Source of the DNA: Flammeovirgaceae bacterium
GTDB lineage: Bacteria; Bacteroidota; Bacteroidia; Cytophagales; Cyclobacteriaceae
NCBI GenBank assembly: GCA_021298355.1
Contig: JAJTEH010000005.1
Coordinates: 90,922 to 154,921 of the forward strand
Length of the DNA: 64,000 nt
Reading direction: 5' to 3'
The notes beneath the pieces were generated by a model. That model saw only the letters and a program-made list of their open reading frames with translations. It was not told the DNA's origin and did no database searches. Made by a program: the position numbers and the translations under genes. Of the stretch, positions 48,233 to 58,036 are shown piece after piece (positions within the stretch are counted from its first letter, which is position 1; every line of letters starts with the position of its first letter).

Positions 48233-49066
48233 ATGGAAAGACTCTTTCTATTTATCTATCAATACCGTGCATTTTTTACCTTTCTGGTTCTACAAGTGAT
48301 TTGCCTTTTACTATTGGTAAACAACAACCAATACCAAAGCGCAGCATTCTTTAATTCATCCAATGCCTTAGTAGCAAGCATAAACAGAACTTCGCAAAAC
48401 TTCCGCGATTTCTTTTCGCTGCGCGAAACTAACCAACAGTTAGCAGAAGAGAACGCCATGCTGCGCAGGCAACTGGAACAAAAAAAGCAAAGCATCTACT
48501 CACTATCTGTGCGCGAAATTCAAGATCCGGAAATTGTAAACCGCTTTGATTTTGTTTCTGCAAGAGTTACCAACAATGGGGTTGATCTGTTTAAAAATCA
48601 TCTTACTTTAAACAAAGGAAAAAAACACGGTATACAACCAGGCATGGCAGTAGTAAGTGCCCAAGGTATTGTTGGCAAAGTAAAATCTGTATCCGATAAT
48701 TTTAGCGTGGTAACAACTTTGTTAAATATCGATGTGCTTACTTCTGTGCAATTAAAACGCACAAGCCATTTTGCAACAGCTAAATGGAACGGGCAAAATC
48801 CTGATTACGTAGACCTGTTGTATCTGCCTCGCCACGTACAACCAATAAAAGGCGATACAGTAGTAACATCCGGCTATAATGCCGTTTACCCCGAAGGTTT
48901 ATTAGTTGGCACAGTAGAAAAAGTAAGCTTAAAAGATGAGGCCTTGTTTTACGACATCACCCTTAAATTATCTCAGGATTTTCGCTCGTTAACGTATCTG
49001 GCAGTTATCAAAAGTAACCTTAAAGTAGAAATAGATTCTTTGGAGAACACCTTGAACACCCGATAG
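48233..49066 (+). CDS. mreC: Rod shape-determining protein MreC
   Basis: A bitopic protein (277 aa) that links MreB to PBP2. One N-terminal membrane segment (AFFTFLVLQVICLLLLV, about residues 13-29), a coiled coil (about 60-85, ETNQQLAEENAMLRRQLEQKKQ) and a beta-rich periplasmic domain with KGKKHGIQPGMAVVSAQGIVGKV. The gene follows mreB by 25 nt and mreD by 1 nt. Confidence 0.96.
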   Translation: MERLFLFIYQYRAFFTFLVLQVICLLLLVNNNQYQSAAFFNSSNALVASINRTSQNFRDFFSLRETNQQLAEENAMLRRQLEQKKQSIYSLSVREIQDPEIVNRFDFVSARVTNNGVDLFKNHLTLNKGKKHGIQPGMAVVSAQGIVGKVKSVSDNFSVVTTLLNIDVLTSVQLKRTSHFATAKWNGQNPDYVDLLYLPRHVQPIKGDTVVTSGYNAVYPEGLLVGTVEKVSLKDEALFYDITLKLSQDFRSLTYLAVIKSNLKVEIDSLENTLNTR

Positions 49067-49067
49067 C

Positions 49068-49565
49068 ATGACGATATACAGAGTAATCGGCTTCTTTTTC
49101 TTTCTACTTCTTCAAGTGGTGTTGTTTCGGCACGTGGTGTTGTTTCACACAGCATTCAGTTTTATTTATTTATTGTTCTTATTTACCAGACCTGTAGAAA
49201 CCAATCCGCTTATTAGCATGTTAGTGGCTTTTGCAATGGGTTTATTGGTAGATATGTTTTACGATAGCGCGGGCCTGCACGCTATGGCAAGCGTAGCCAT
49301 GATGTACCTGCGCGACTTTTGGCTTACAAGAATTACACCACAAGGTGGCTACGAACGCAACGCCAACCCAACCGTGGCCGCCAATGGTGTACAATGGTTT
49401 TTAGTATATAGCATACCCTTATTACTTGTACACAATAGTGTTTTATTTTTTGTAGAAGCAGGAGGTGTTGGGTATTTCTGGATAACTATTTTAAAAGTAA
49501 TAGCCAGTGTAACCTTTACAGCATTTATTCTGGTGGTATATCAACTCTTCTTTTCCAAACAGTAG
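49068..49565 (+). CDS. mreD: Rod shape-determining protein MreD
   Basis: An integral membrane component of the elongasome (165 aa) with about five membrane segments. Seen: a hydrophobic profile throughout, FLFTRPVETNPLISMLVAFAMGLLVDMFYDSAGLHAMASV with the conserved acidic residue in LLVDMFY. Family sequence conservation is low, but operon position is decisive. It ends 3 nt before mrdA. Confidence 0.93.
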   Translation: MTIYRVIGFFFFLLLQVVLFRHVVLFHTAFSFIYLLFLFTRPVETNPLISMLVAFAMGLLVDMFYDSAGLHAMASVAMMYLRDFWLTRITPQGGYERNANPTVAANGVQWFLVYSIPLLLVHNSVLFFVEAGGVGYFWITILKVIASVTFTAFILVVYQLFFSKQ

Positions 49566-49568
49566 AGT

Positions 49569-51383
49569 ATGAACGATGGAAGAAAAGAAATAGTGCAAGT
49601 TATAATCGTATTGGTAGCACTTGTGTTTCTGATAAAGCTATTCTCTATACAGGTGCTGGATAACAAATATGCCGAACTGGCCGACAGCAACGCCATTCTT
49701 AAACAAATTGATTACCCTGTGCGCGGTTTACTGTATGACCGTAACGGAAAACTATTGGTTTACAACACCCCCGAATACGATATACAAGTAGTGACTAGCG
49801 AAATCAAACAACTGGATACCGCTGCATTTTGCTCAGTATTCAGGGTAACACGCGAAGAACTAAAACTTAAATTCGAAGAACTGCGCGCAAAGAAAGAATA
49901 TTCACCGGTTAAACTCACAACATTTCTAACACAACTCTCTAACGATGATTTCGCGCGCATTCAAGACAGACTCATCGATTTCCCCGGCTTTTACATACAA
50001 GCGAGATCAACACGCTCTTACACAACAAGCGCATTCGCTAACGGATTAGGGTACGTAAGCGAGATTTCTAAATCGCAACTAGACCGCGACACAACCAATA
50101 CATACAGGCAAGGCGATTACATTGGCCAAAGTGGTTTAGAAGCCTACTACGAAAAATACCTGAGCGGAAAACGAGGAGTGCGTTTTAAAATGCGCGATGT
50201 AGATGGCATAGATAAAGGATCTTTTAAGAATGGCGAACTGGATACGCTTTCCGTTCCGGGCAAAAATTTAATTACTACCATAGACCTTGATCTGCAATTG
50301 TATGGCGAATACTTAATGCAGGGCAAAGCAGGAAGCATTGTTGCCATAGAACCCGAAACAGGAGAAATACTTGCTTTCGTTTCCGGTCCTTCGTACGATC
50401 CTAATATGCTAACCGGTAAAAATTATTCAAAGAATTTTAAGTTCATAAGTAGCGATACTACCAAGCCATTATTTAGCCGACCGTTAATGGCGCAATACAG
50501 ACCTGGTTCTATTTTTAAAATTGCCCAGGCTATGGTAGCCTTGCAAGAAGGAGTTATTACTCCCGAAACCAGAATAGTTTGCAACAGATCGATTATCAAT
50601 TGCCATGGTTCTCATCGTAACGAAGACTTAAGAGGGGCCATCACGCATTCTTGCAATCCATATTTTCATAATGTGTTAAGGCGAATGCTAAACAAAGGAA
50701 AAGCAAACGACCCTTTTACCGATACCCGAATAGGGTTAGAAGAATGGAACCAACACATGCGCAGTTTTGGTTTTGGCAAACCATTAGGAATAGATTTACC
50801 AAACGAAAAAAGTGGATTGGTTCCTAGCCCGGCTTCGTACGATAAAGCTTACCGGGGGCGCGCCTGGAAGTTTTCAAACATCTATTCTATTGCAATTGGC
50901 GAAGGCGAAAATTTAGTGGTACCCATACAAATGGCAAACTTTGCTGCAACTATTGCCAACCGTGGTTATTATTACACACCACATCTTGTAAAATCAATAG
51001 GGGAATCCGGTAAACCTTTACCTGCCTTTCAAATTAAACATTTTACTACAATCGACTCTACTTACTTTTCAGTTGCCGTAGATGCCATGCAAAGTGTAGT
51101 AGAAGGCGGTACAGCACAATACCGAGCTAAACTATCCGACATCATTGTATGCGGAAAAACCGGAACAGTAGAAAATAATCCGCCCTTATTCGATCATTCC
51201 GTATTTATAGCCTTTGCCCCACGGGATAATCCAAAAATTGCCATTTCTGTTTATGTAGAAGATGCAGGGCAAGGTGGCAGGGCTGCGGCATCTATTGCCA
51301 GTTTGCTTATTGAAAAATATTTGCAAGGTGGAACAAAACGAAAACACATAGAAGATTACGTACTTAGAGGAGACTTCGATTGA
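49569..51383 (+). CDS. mrdA: Penicillin-binding protein 2 (peptidoglycan transpeptidase)
   Basis: An elongasome class B PBP (604 aa). One N-terminal membrane anchor (about residues 9-28), the PBP dimerisation domain (about 45-220, VRGLLYDRNGKLLVYN) and the transpeptidase with S314-x-x-K317 in RPGSIFKIAQ, S361-C-N363 and K530-T-G532 in CGKTGTVEN. All three catalytic motifs are present. Works with RodA as the polymerase partner, encoded immediately downstream with a 4-nt overlap. Confidence 0.98.
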   Translation: MNDGRKEIVQVIIVLVALVFLIKLFSIQVLDNKYAELADSNAILKQIDYPVRGLLYDRNGKLLVYNTPEYDIQVVTSEIKQLDTAAFCSVFRVTREELKLKFEELRAKKEYSPVKLTTFLTQLSNDDFARIQDRLIDFPGFYIQARSTRSYTTSAFANGLGYVSEISKSQLDRDTTNTYRQGDYIGQSGLEAYYEKYLSGKRGVRFKMRDVDGIDKGSFKNGELDTLSVPGKNLITTIDLDLQLYGEYLMQGKAGSIVAIEPETGEILAFVSGPSYDPNMLTGKNYSKNFKFISSDTTKPLFSRPLMAQYRPGSIFKIAQAMVALQEGVITPETRIVCNRSIINCHGSHRNEDLRGAITHSCNPYFHNVLRRMLNKGKANDPFTDTRIGLEEWNQHMRSFGFGKPLGIDLPNEKSGLVPSPASYDKAYRGRAWKFSNIYSIAIGEGENLVVPIQMANFAATIANRGYYYTPHLVKSIGESGKPLPAFQIKHFTTIDSTYFSVAVDAMQSVVEGGTAQYRAKLSDIIVCGKTGTVENNPPLFDHSVFIAFAPRDNPKIAISVYVEDAGQGGRAAASIASLLIEKYLQGGTKRKHIEDYVLRGDFD

Positions 51384-52657
51384 ATAGAAACGAACACATA
51401 CCGGTAAAAATGGATTGGGTTACGGTGCTGTTATATGCAGTACTGGTAACTTTTGGTTGGTTAAACATATATGCCTCCGTGTATGACGAAACCATTAACC
51501 AGTCTATCTTCGATCTTGGCCTAAGTTCAGGAAGGCAACTGCTATTTATAGGCGCGGGCTTAATCATCATTTTAGCGATTTTGATAATCGACATGCGTTT
51601 CTACGATACGTTTGCTTATGCCATTTATGGAGGTATATTGTTCTTGTTAATCTTAGTGCCGATAATCGGAAAAGAGGTGGGAGGTAATAAAGCCTGGATA
51701 GGTATTGGAATTTTTGGCGGGCAACCCTCTGAATTTGCAAAGTTTGCCACCGCTTTAGCTGTAGCCAAATACATTGGCACAATTGGTTTTCGAATGGATA
51801 ACCTGCGCAACCAGCTTGTGTTGTTTGCCATGATAGGCCTGCCTATGGTGTTAATTCTTTTGCAAAAAGATACTGGTACAGCCTTAGTGTTTACTGCCTT
51901 TATGGTTGTATTCTATCGCGAAGGCATGTCGCCATTTTTAATTTTGGTGGGCATTGGTTGCGCTATAATTTTTGTATTGGCTTTATTGGTAGATAATAAC
52001 CTTTACCTATATGCAGTGATAGGAGTTGTGTGGTTTGCGCTCATAATTTTTTCGAGGAGGAAAAAAATTAAAAGACTGGCCTTGCTAACAGTAGGAGCCT
52101 TAGCGCTGATAGGCATGTTGCAAAGTGTAGACTATGTTGTGGAAAAAGTTTTAAAACCACATCAGCAAAACAGAGTTAAAGCACTTATTAACCCCGATGC
52201 CGACCCGCTGGGGTACGGATGGAACGTAACCCAATCTAAAATAGCCATTGGTAGTGGAGGTTTTTTAGGGAAAGGATTTTTACATGGCACGCAAACCAAG
52301 TTTGACTTTGTGCCGGAGCAAAGCACAGATTTTATCTTTTGCACAATTGGCGAAGAACACGGCTTTATCGGCAGTTTAATTACTTTAAGTCTTTGGGTAG
52401 CTTTGCTGCTTCGCATAGTTTTTATAGCCGAACGCCAAAAAAACAGATTTACCCGAGTATTTGCTTATGCCACACTTTCCATTTTGTTTTTTCATTTTGC
52501 AGTAAACATTGGCATGACCCTCGGCCTGTTTCCGGTTATTGGCATACCCTTACCCTTTTTTAGTTATGGAGGCTCCTCTTTTTGGGGGTTCACTATTCTT
52601 CTGTTTATACTTCTGAAATTAGACGCACACCGGGGCGAAGTTCTACAGAGAATTTAA
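51380..52657 (+). CDS. rodA: Peptidoglycan glycosyltransferase RodA (SEDS family)
   Basis: A SEDS polymerase (425 aa, about ten membrane segments) that builds glycan strands from lipid II. Seen: GLIIILAILIIDMRFYDTF, the extracellular catalytic region with KVLKPHQQNRVKALINPDADPLGYGWNVTQSKIAIGSGG, FVPEQSTDFIFCTIGEEHGFIGS and the closing IGIPLPFFSYGGSS. The Asp region and the FSYGGSS motif are as in functional enzymes. Slightly longer than E. coli RodA (370 aa). Confidence 0.97.
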   Translation: MNRNEHIPVKMDWVTVLLYAVLVTFGWLNIYASVYDETINQSIFDLGLSSGRQLLFIGAGLIIILAILIIDMRFYDTFAYAIYGGILFLLILVPIIGKEVGGNKAWIGIGIFGGQPSEFAKFATALAVAKYIGTIGFRMDNLRNQLVLFAMIGLPMVLILLQKDTGTALVFTAFMVVFYREGMSPFLILVGIGCAIIFVLALLVDNNLYLYAVIGVVWFALIIFSRRKKIKRLALLTVGALALIGMLQSVDYVVEKVLKPHQQNRVKALINPDADPLGYGWNVTQSKIAIGSGGFLGKGFLHGTQTKFDFVPEQSTDFIFCTIGEEHGFIGSLITLSLWVALLLRIVFIAERQKNRFTRVFAYATLSILFFHFAVNIGMTLGLFPVIGIPLPFFSYGGSSFWGFTILLFILLKLDAHRGEVLQRI

Positions 52658-52805
52658 TCTGCGCAGCTAAAACAACACACTCAACAAACTGCCACATGGC
52701 TTAAATATCTAAAACTTTCTGCTTCAATGGTTTTGATAGTACAAGCGAATTTCGAACTTTGAAGCCTATACAAAAGAATAAACCAATCAATAAATTCAAT
52801 ATATC

Positions 52806-54137
52806 ATGAGCGATCAGAAAATAAGCATTGCCAACGGCAAGCTGGTAGTGCCCGATAATCCAACAATTCCATTTATTGAAGGAGATGGAACCGGAGTAGA
52901 CATTTGGCCGGCTTCGCAATTAGTGTTCGATAAAGCTGTTGAAAAGGCTTATGGAGGAAAACGTAAAATCAATTGGAAAGAAGTTTTAGCAGGCGAAAAA
53001 TCGTTTAACAAAACAGGCAACTGGTTGCCCGATGAAACTCTCGATGTTTTTCGTGAGTACCTCGTTGGAATTAAAGGCCCACTCACCACACCTGTTGGGG
53101 GTGGTATCCGTTCGCTTAACGTTGCCTTGAGACAGATATTAGATTTGTATGTATGTCTTCGCCCTGTGCGTTGGTACCAAGGTGTGCCTTCTCCTGTAAA
53201 AAATCCGGGAGCTGTAGACATGGTTATCTTCCGCGAAAACACAGAAGATATTTACGCAGGAATAGAGTTTGCTGCAGGCACACCCGAAGCGCAAAAGGTA
53301 TTAGATTTTCTTGCAAAAGAGTTTCCGAAAGAATTCAACAAAATTCGTTTTAATACAACTCAAAAATCCGAAGAGTTCTGGAAAATGGTTGGTGCAACCG
53401 ATGTGAAGAACGATGTACAAGTTGGCTTGGGCATAAAAGCCGTAAGCTGGAGTGGAAGCGTTCGGTTAATACATAGTGCCATTGGTTATGCCATTAAGCA
53501 CAAACGTAAATCGGTAACATTAGTGCACAAAGGCAACATCATGAAGTTTACCGAAGGTGCCTTCAGAGACTGGGGATATTCAATTGCCGAACAATACTTT
53601 GGCGATAAAGTATACACTTGGAATACGTGGGAGAAAACAAAAAAAGAAAAAGGAGAAAGCGCTGCGAACGATGAACAAAAAGCCGCTATTGCAGCAGGCA
53701 AAGTAGTGATAAAAGATTCTATCGCAGATATTACGTTACAACAAGTGCTAACACGCCCCGATGATTTTGATGTTATCGCAACCTTAAACTTAAATGGTGA
53801 TTATTTAAGCGATGCACTAGCGGCACAAGTAGGAGGTATTGGTATTGCGCCAGGAGCAAACATTAACTACATAACAGGTCATGCCATATTCGAAGCAACA
53901 CATGGCACAGCACCTAAGTATGCAGGGCAGGATAAAGTAAATCCAGGATCTGTAATTCTTTCTGGTGTGATGATGCTGGAGTATATGGGCTGGCAAGAAG
54001 CAGCCGATTTAATCAACAAAGGTTTAGAAAAATCTATTGCCGCTAAACGCGTTACCTATGATTTTCATAGGCTGATGGAGAATGCCACAATGTTAAAGTG
54101 TTCCGAGTTCGCTCAGGAAATTGTAAAGAACATGTAA
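52806..54137 (+). CDS. icd: NADP-dependent isocitrate dehydrogenase
   Basis: A TCA cycle enzyme converting isocitrate to 2-oxoglutarate (443 aa, E. coli type I). Seen: [16 protein letters not shown] near residues 20-35, the substrate and phosphorylation-site segment [29 protein letters not shown], and the NADP segments [19 protein letters not shown] and VTYDFHRLM, where the Tyr and Arg that read the 2'-phosphate are kept. An insert near residues 275-300 ([14 protein letters not shown]) is longer than in E. coli. A terminator follows. Confidence 0.97.
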   Translation: MSDQKISIANGKLVVPDNPTIPFIEGDGTGVDIWPASQLVFDKAVEKAYGGKRKINWKEVLAGEKSFNKTGNWLPDETLDVFREYLVGIKGPLTTPVGGGIRSLNVALRQILDLYVCLRPVRWYQGVPSPVKNPGAVDMVIFRENTEDIYAGIEFAAGTPEAQKVLDFLAKEFPKEFNKIRFNTTQKSEEFWKMVGATDVKNDVQVGLGIKAVSWSGSVRLIHSAIGYAIKHKRKSVTLVHKGNIMKFTEGAFRDWGYSIAEQYFGDKVYTWNTWEKTKKEKGESAANDEQKAAIAAGKVVIKDSIADITLQQVLTRPDDFDVIATLNLNGDYLSDALAAQVGGIGIAPGANINYITGHAIFEATHGTAPKYAGQDKVNPGSVILSGVMMLEYMGWQEAADLINKGLEKSIAAKRVTYDFHRLMENATMLKCSEFAQEIVKNM

Positions 54138-54157
54138 AACTATATGTATGTTCACAA

Positions 54158-54190
54158 AAAAAAGTCTCAGGTAAACTGAGACTTTTTTGT
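54158..54190. terminator. Bidirectional terminator after icd
   Basis: AGTCTCAG at 54163-54170 pairs with CTGAGACT at 54176-54183 across a 5-nt loop, with an A-run before it and a T-run after. Strong on the plus strand for icd; it could also stop minus-strand reading from the rhodopsin side. Confidence 0.9.
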
Positions 54191-54656
54191 TTTAAGTACT
54201 GTTTTGAAAATACATCAACTATAAAGAATGAAGCCAATTATTATGCTTCCTTTCTATCTAGCCGATGTTCTCCTTTTTCTACAAAACAGTGATGATAAAT
54301 TTTTATTTATTAGTTGATGAATAACTTTAAAAACCTGATCGAAGTTAACTACACTATACTTCATGTCTTCTCTTCTATAACTTCCTCGTGTGTTATCCCC
54401 AATCAGGTTTGTTTCTTTATGTTATTTTGTTTTACCAAAGAATCGGTACCTATTTTTCCTTCCTTCGGTGTTGCAGAAAATGACATAATCCTTTAGTGCG
54501 AAAATAATTTATTCTAAGAGTATTATCCAATATGGATTCTAATCTATACATGAAAAGTATTGTATACACTTTACTATTTCGTGCATCAAATCAATAAAGG
54601 TTTATTATCAAATATTAATTCTACTTTTTAAGAAGGTTGATATATAGTTTACATTT
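54191..54656. other. Gap between icd terminator and rhodopsin 3' end
   Basis: About 465 nt, AT-rich. No gene with coding character was found; a 60-codon opening at 54314-54496 looks random. The one structured element is a 9-bp inverted repeat: AAACCTGAT at 54331-54339 and ATCAGGTTT at 54402-54410, which would enclose 62 nt. No T-run follows the rhodopsin stop. Confidence 0.6.
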
Positions 54657-55385
54657 TTATTTCTTTGATGAAACGGCAATGGAGTATACCACTAAGCCGA
54701 ATCCGATTTTGTTGATAGCATCAGCTATGTTATAGAATAAATCTACATTAGCAGAGCTCCAACCTAAACCTGTGTTTAACCAGCCACCCGGCATACACAT
54801 GTAGCCAATAGGGTAGATAGCCCATCCAACTAATACAAACCAAGCTAACGTTCTTATACCACGTACCACTACAGGGTCGCCACTGCTTTCTGCTAACTTC
54901 GCTACTTCGCCAAACCAGGCAGTGTATAAAATGTAAGCGTAACCTAAAGTAGATAACACACCCCATAATACAGAGTGTTCAGTGGAGCCATCAGTAAATG
55001 CTTCGCCAATGTACCCTGTAACAAGCATCCACACAGAAGCGAAAATCAACTTCCATAATAAAGACTTGGTAGCACCTGCTACTTTTGTTAATAGATAAAA
55101 CTCAACGCACATTAAAGGCACTGTTAAAGTCCAGTCGATGTAACGCAATGCTGTTGGGTTTTCACCAGTTGCTAAATAGTAATCGCGCATGTAATAATAA
55201 TGTACTGCGGCAATACCTGTAATCAATCCGGAAACGAGTAAAGAGAGTTTCCATTTTCCATCTACACTAGAACGCTCTACAAAAAAGAAAACCGAAGCGG
55301 CAAGCATGGCCATGTAGCCGGTAAAGAATGTAAATGCAATTGGATCGTCTTTGGGTATGACGATAATGTCTGCTAAAATTTCCAT
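54657..55385 (-). CDS. Light-driven proton-pumping rhodopsin (proteorhodopsin/xanthorhodopsin-like)
   Basis: A 242-aa seven-helix retinal protein. Helix C has RYIDWTLTVPLMCVEFYLL: proton acceptor D84, T88 and proton donor E95, the DTE pattern of outward proton pumps. M92 stands at the spectral-tuning site, predicting green absorption. H62 in helix B (the GPR H75 equivalent), R81, D222 and retinal Lys K226 in ADAINKIGF are present. G142 in helix E (WGVLSTLGY) takes the place of BR W138, as in carotenoid-antenna rhodopsins. No retinal synthesis gene is beside it. Confidence 0.97.
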   Translation of the reverse strand: MEILADIIVIPKDDPIAFTFFTGYMAMLAASVFFFVERSSVDGKWKLSLLVSGLITGIAAVHYYYMRDYYLATGENPTALRYIDWTLTVPLMCVEFYLLTKVAGATKSLLWKLIFASVWMLVTGYIGEAFTDGSTEHSVLWGVLSTLGYAYILYTAWFGEVAKLAESSGDPVVVRGIRTLAWFVLVGWAIYPIGYMCMPGGWLNTGLGWSSANVDLFYNIADAINKIGFGLVVYSIAVSSKK

Positions 55386-55834
55386 AGTAATTTGGGTTTA
55401 TGTTTTACATGACATGCTTAACACGAATTGTTACCCGCTGTTTACTATTATGTTAAAATGAAGAGATTATTTTTTTAGATTTTAATCTTGTGTAATCTTT
55501 TAACATTATCTAACTAAAAAATTTAAAATTTCTTAAACAACTTTATGTGGTGCGGATTATAAAGATTAATGAAGTTATAATTCTTAACACTGAACATTTT
55601 CTGCCTCATGCTGTTACAGTTTAATTGAAACAAATGCACAGTAGTACTTTATATAGCGCTTTACATCCTTTATTTTTTTTCGGAGAATAGACGTTTGCCT
55701 TAATTATAGAGTTAGTATTAGTAAGTAAAAGTGTAGATCGTTTTCTGTTACATTATTTTATGCTACTGCACAAAAAGTTTTAGTAGCAGGTACAAGTAAC
55801 TTTTTATGGCTACTACCTTTTTTTATTCATCAGG
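55386..55834. other. Gap between rhodopsin 5' end and mnmA 3' end
   Basis: About 449 nt, very AT-rich. It must contain the rhodopsin promoter on the minus strand, but no exact TAnnTTTG box was found in the nearest 150 nt, so a different sigma factor or a regulator is possible. Near the mnmA end there are overlapping stems: AAAAAGTT (55772-55779) with AACTTTTT (55798-55805), and AGTAGC (55782-55787) with GCTACT at 55762-55767 or 55809-55814. Confidence 0.55.
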
Positions 55835-57004
55835 TTATTGAATAACCCCCGAGCCTATCAGTTCATCGTGTGCATACCAAGCGGCAAATTGCCCGGGGGT
55901 AATACCGCGTTGTGGTTTTTCGAAATCTATGTATAAACCACTTTCGGTTTGGTATAGCGTACAGGGTTCTAGTTTTTGTCTATATCGAATGCGTGCTTCG
56001 TAAGATGCTTGCTGACCTATTTGCAAGGTTAAATCAGGGCGCACCCAATGCACATCGGTATTCGGTATAAATAACGTACTTCTATATAATCCGGGGTGAT
56101 CATCGCCCATGCCCATGTAAATTACATTGCTATGTGTATCGGTACCGATAACAAACATTGGTTTTTCGTGCCCACCCATATTCAATCCTTTACGCTGGCC
56201 AATGGTATAGTAATGTGCGCCTTTATGTTCGCCAATTTCTTTTAGCCGGGCGTTATGTAGTGTGTATGGTTTTGCTTTGTCGGCTAATGTGTTTTTTGTT
56301 GAAGAGAAAATTTCGCTATCACCGGCTACTTCAAATACTTTTCCTTTTTTAGGTTTTAGTTGTTGTTGTAAAAATTCAGGCAAGTGTACTTTGCCTATAA
56401 AGCACAAGCCTTGCGAATCTTTTTTATCGGCAGTGGCCAGGTTAATTTTTTTTGCGATAGCTCTAACTTCGGGTTTGGTTAATTCGCCAATCGGAAAAAG
56501 TGCTTTCGCTAATTGGTGTTGCGTAAGCTGGCACAGAAAATAACTCTGATCTTTGTTTACATCTTTACCCGCTAGTAAACGATACACAGGGTTGCCATCC
56601 ACATGTGTTTCTGCTTTTCTGGCGTAATGCCCGGTAGCCACATAATCGGCACCAAGTTTAAGTGCGGCTTTTAAAAAAATATCGAATTTAATTTCTCTGT
56701 TGCAAAGCACATCGGGGTTGGGTGTACGCCCACGTTCGTACTCGGCAAACATATAATCTACAATGCGTGCTTTATATTCTGTGCTTAAGTCTATTGCCTG
56801 AAAGGGTATACCTAATTGCTGGGCAATTATATTGGCATCGTTGCTATCGTCTAGCCACGGGCATTCGGTGCTAAGGGTTACGGAGTCGTCATGCCAGTTT
56901 TTCATAAACATGCCTATTACCTCGTAGCCCAGCTGTTGCAATAGATAAGCCGTTACGCTAGAGTCTACTCCGCCTGATAGTCCTACAACAACACGTTTAG
57001 CCAT
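55835..57004 (-). CDS. mnmA: tRNA-specific 2-thiouridylase MnmA
   Basis: Thiolates U34 of Lys, Glu and Gln tRNAs (389 aa). Seen: the PP-loop GLSGGVDSS at residues 8-16, [12 protein letters not shown] with catalytic C101, the second catalytic C201 in SQGLCFIGK and the C-terminal beta-barrel with [12 protein letters not shown]. It is slightly longer than E. coli MnmA owing to an insert near residues 218-240. The sulfur relay proteins are not adjacent. Confidence 0.97.
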   Translation of the reverse strand: MAKRVVVGLSGGVDSSVTAYLLQQLGYEVIGMFMKNWHDDSVTLSTECPWLDDSNDANIIAQQLGIPFQAIDLSTEYKARIVDYMFAEYERGRTPNPDVLCNREIKFDIFLKAALKLGADYVATGHYARKAETHVDGNPVYRLLAGKDVNKDQSYFLCQLTQHQLAKALFPIGELTKPEVRAIAKKINLATADKKDSQGLCFIGKVHLPEFLQQQLKPKKGKVFEVAGDSEIFSSTKNTLADKAKPYTLHNARLKEIGEHKGAHYYTIGQRKGLNMGGHEKPMFVIGTDTHSNVIYMGMGDDHPGLYRSTLFIPNTDVHWVRPDLTLQIGQQASYEARIRYRQKLEPCTLYQTESGLYIDFEKPQRGITPGQFAAWYAHDELIGSGVIQ

Positions 57005-57333
57005 ACATTATTTTATTGTGCAAAGGTAGGCCTTTCGGCATACCGGATAAAGAGTGAAAGGAATTGAAAGAGAAAAAAGTTCCGAAGGGTAAAAGGTATC
57101 TTTTTTTAGTTCGTGTAAACAAGCGAACGCTTGTACTACATTTGCTGTGTATAGTTTAATTTGATTAGGTAGTGTTTTAAAATCTTTTTAAAACAAATCT
57201 GCTTTTCTATTCTACTATACCTAACCATATGTTTTAGTAGAAGCGCGATGTAAATCGGTTGCCTAGCAAATTACTTCGTAAAAAAGTTAATCTTCTTATA
57301 CGTAAACCTACCCATCAGCATAAAAAAAATTTT
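57005..57333. other. mnmA upstream region with a 16-bp palindrome
   Basis: About 329 nt between ispD and mnmA, which read in the same direction. It holds the mnmA -7 box (57021-57028) and an operator-like palindrome ACAAGCG-AA-CGCTTGT at 57119-57134. The rest is AT-rich with no reading frame of interest. Confidence 0.6.
57021..57028 (-). promoter_or_regulatory. -7 box for mnmA
   Basis: On the minus strand TACCTTTG ends 16 nt before the mnmA ATG. A TTTA stands at the expected 19-nt spacing, one base off TTTG. Confidence 0.6.
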
Positions 57334-58014
57334 TTACTGCCTGCTGCGCAACAAGGCTTCGGCCACAACCATATCTTCGGGTGTAGTAATTTTTATGTTT
57401 TCGTAACTGCCTTCGAAAAGCGAAATAATATGGCCGGCTTTTTCGGCCACGCTGGCATCGTCTGTTAAGCTGCTATCTTCTTTACCACGATAGGCCTGTT
57501 TTATTAAACTTAACTTAAATGTTTGTGGGGTTTGTATCAGCCTGAATTTCGATCTGTCCATTGCCTTGGTGTTGTCTTGGTCTGTCATGCGGATAGATTC
57601 TTTTAAGCGCACGGCTGCAACTGCTGTGTCGTGTACGGCTGCTAACCGAAAAGAAGCACCAAGTATATCTTCGCTTACTAAAGGGCGCACGCCATCGTGT
57701 ATGGCCACAAGGCCTTCTTCATCTTCTATAGCAGATAAACCATTGCGTACCGATTGATACCGCGTTTCGCCACCGTGTACCAATGTAACCGACTTGGTAT
57801 AGTTATATTGTGTGCATAGGCTTGTCCAAAGTTTTACATCATCCTCAGGTAAAACAAGAATTACCTGCATATCGGGTTTGTAGCGAAAAAAGGCATCGAG
57901 TGTGTGCATTAAAACAGGTTTGCCCTGCAACAATAAAAATTGTTTCGGCAGTTTTGTTTTCATGCGCGTGCCTTTACCTCCGGCAACAATAATGGCGTAT
58001 TCTTTATGATTCAT
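57334..58014 (-). CDS. ispD: 2-C-methyl-D-erythritol 4-phosphate cytidylyltransferase
   Basis: The third step of the MEP isoprenoid pathway, making CDP-ME (226 aa). Seen: IIVAGGKGTRMKTKLPKQFLLLQGKPVL at residues 8-35 with the CTP-binding loop, HDGVRPLVSEDIL near residues 105-117 and TDDASVAEKAGH-x-GSYENIKITTPEDM. The pathway supplies carotenoid and retinal precursors, relevant to the rhodopsin nearby, though no direct link is shown. Confidence 0.96.
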   Translation of the reverse strand: MNHKEYAIIVAGGKGTRMKTKLPKQFLLLQGKPVLMHTLDAFFRYKPDMQVILVLPEDDVKLWTSLCTQYNYTKSVTLVHGGETRYQSVRNGLSAIEDEEGLVAIHDGVRPLVSEDILGASFRLAAVHDTAVAAVRLKESIRMTDQDNTKAMDRSKFRLIQTPQTFKLSLIKQAYRGKEDSSLTDDASVAEKAGHIISLFEGSYENIKITTPEDMVVAEALLRSRQ

Positions 58015-58036
58015 TTTTTTACCAAATTACAACATT

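Noticed and set aside
54314..54496. 60-codon frame between icd and the rhodopsin gene
   Set aside because: Composition is that of random AT-rich DNA, with no neighbour coupling and no recognisable pattern.
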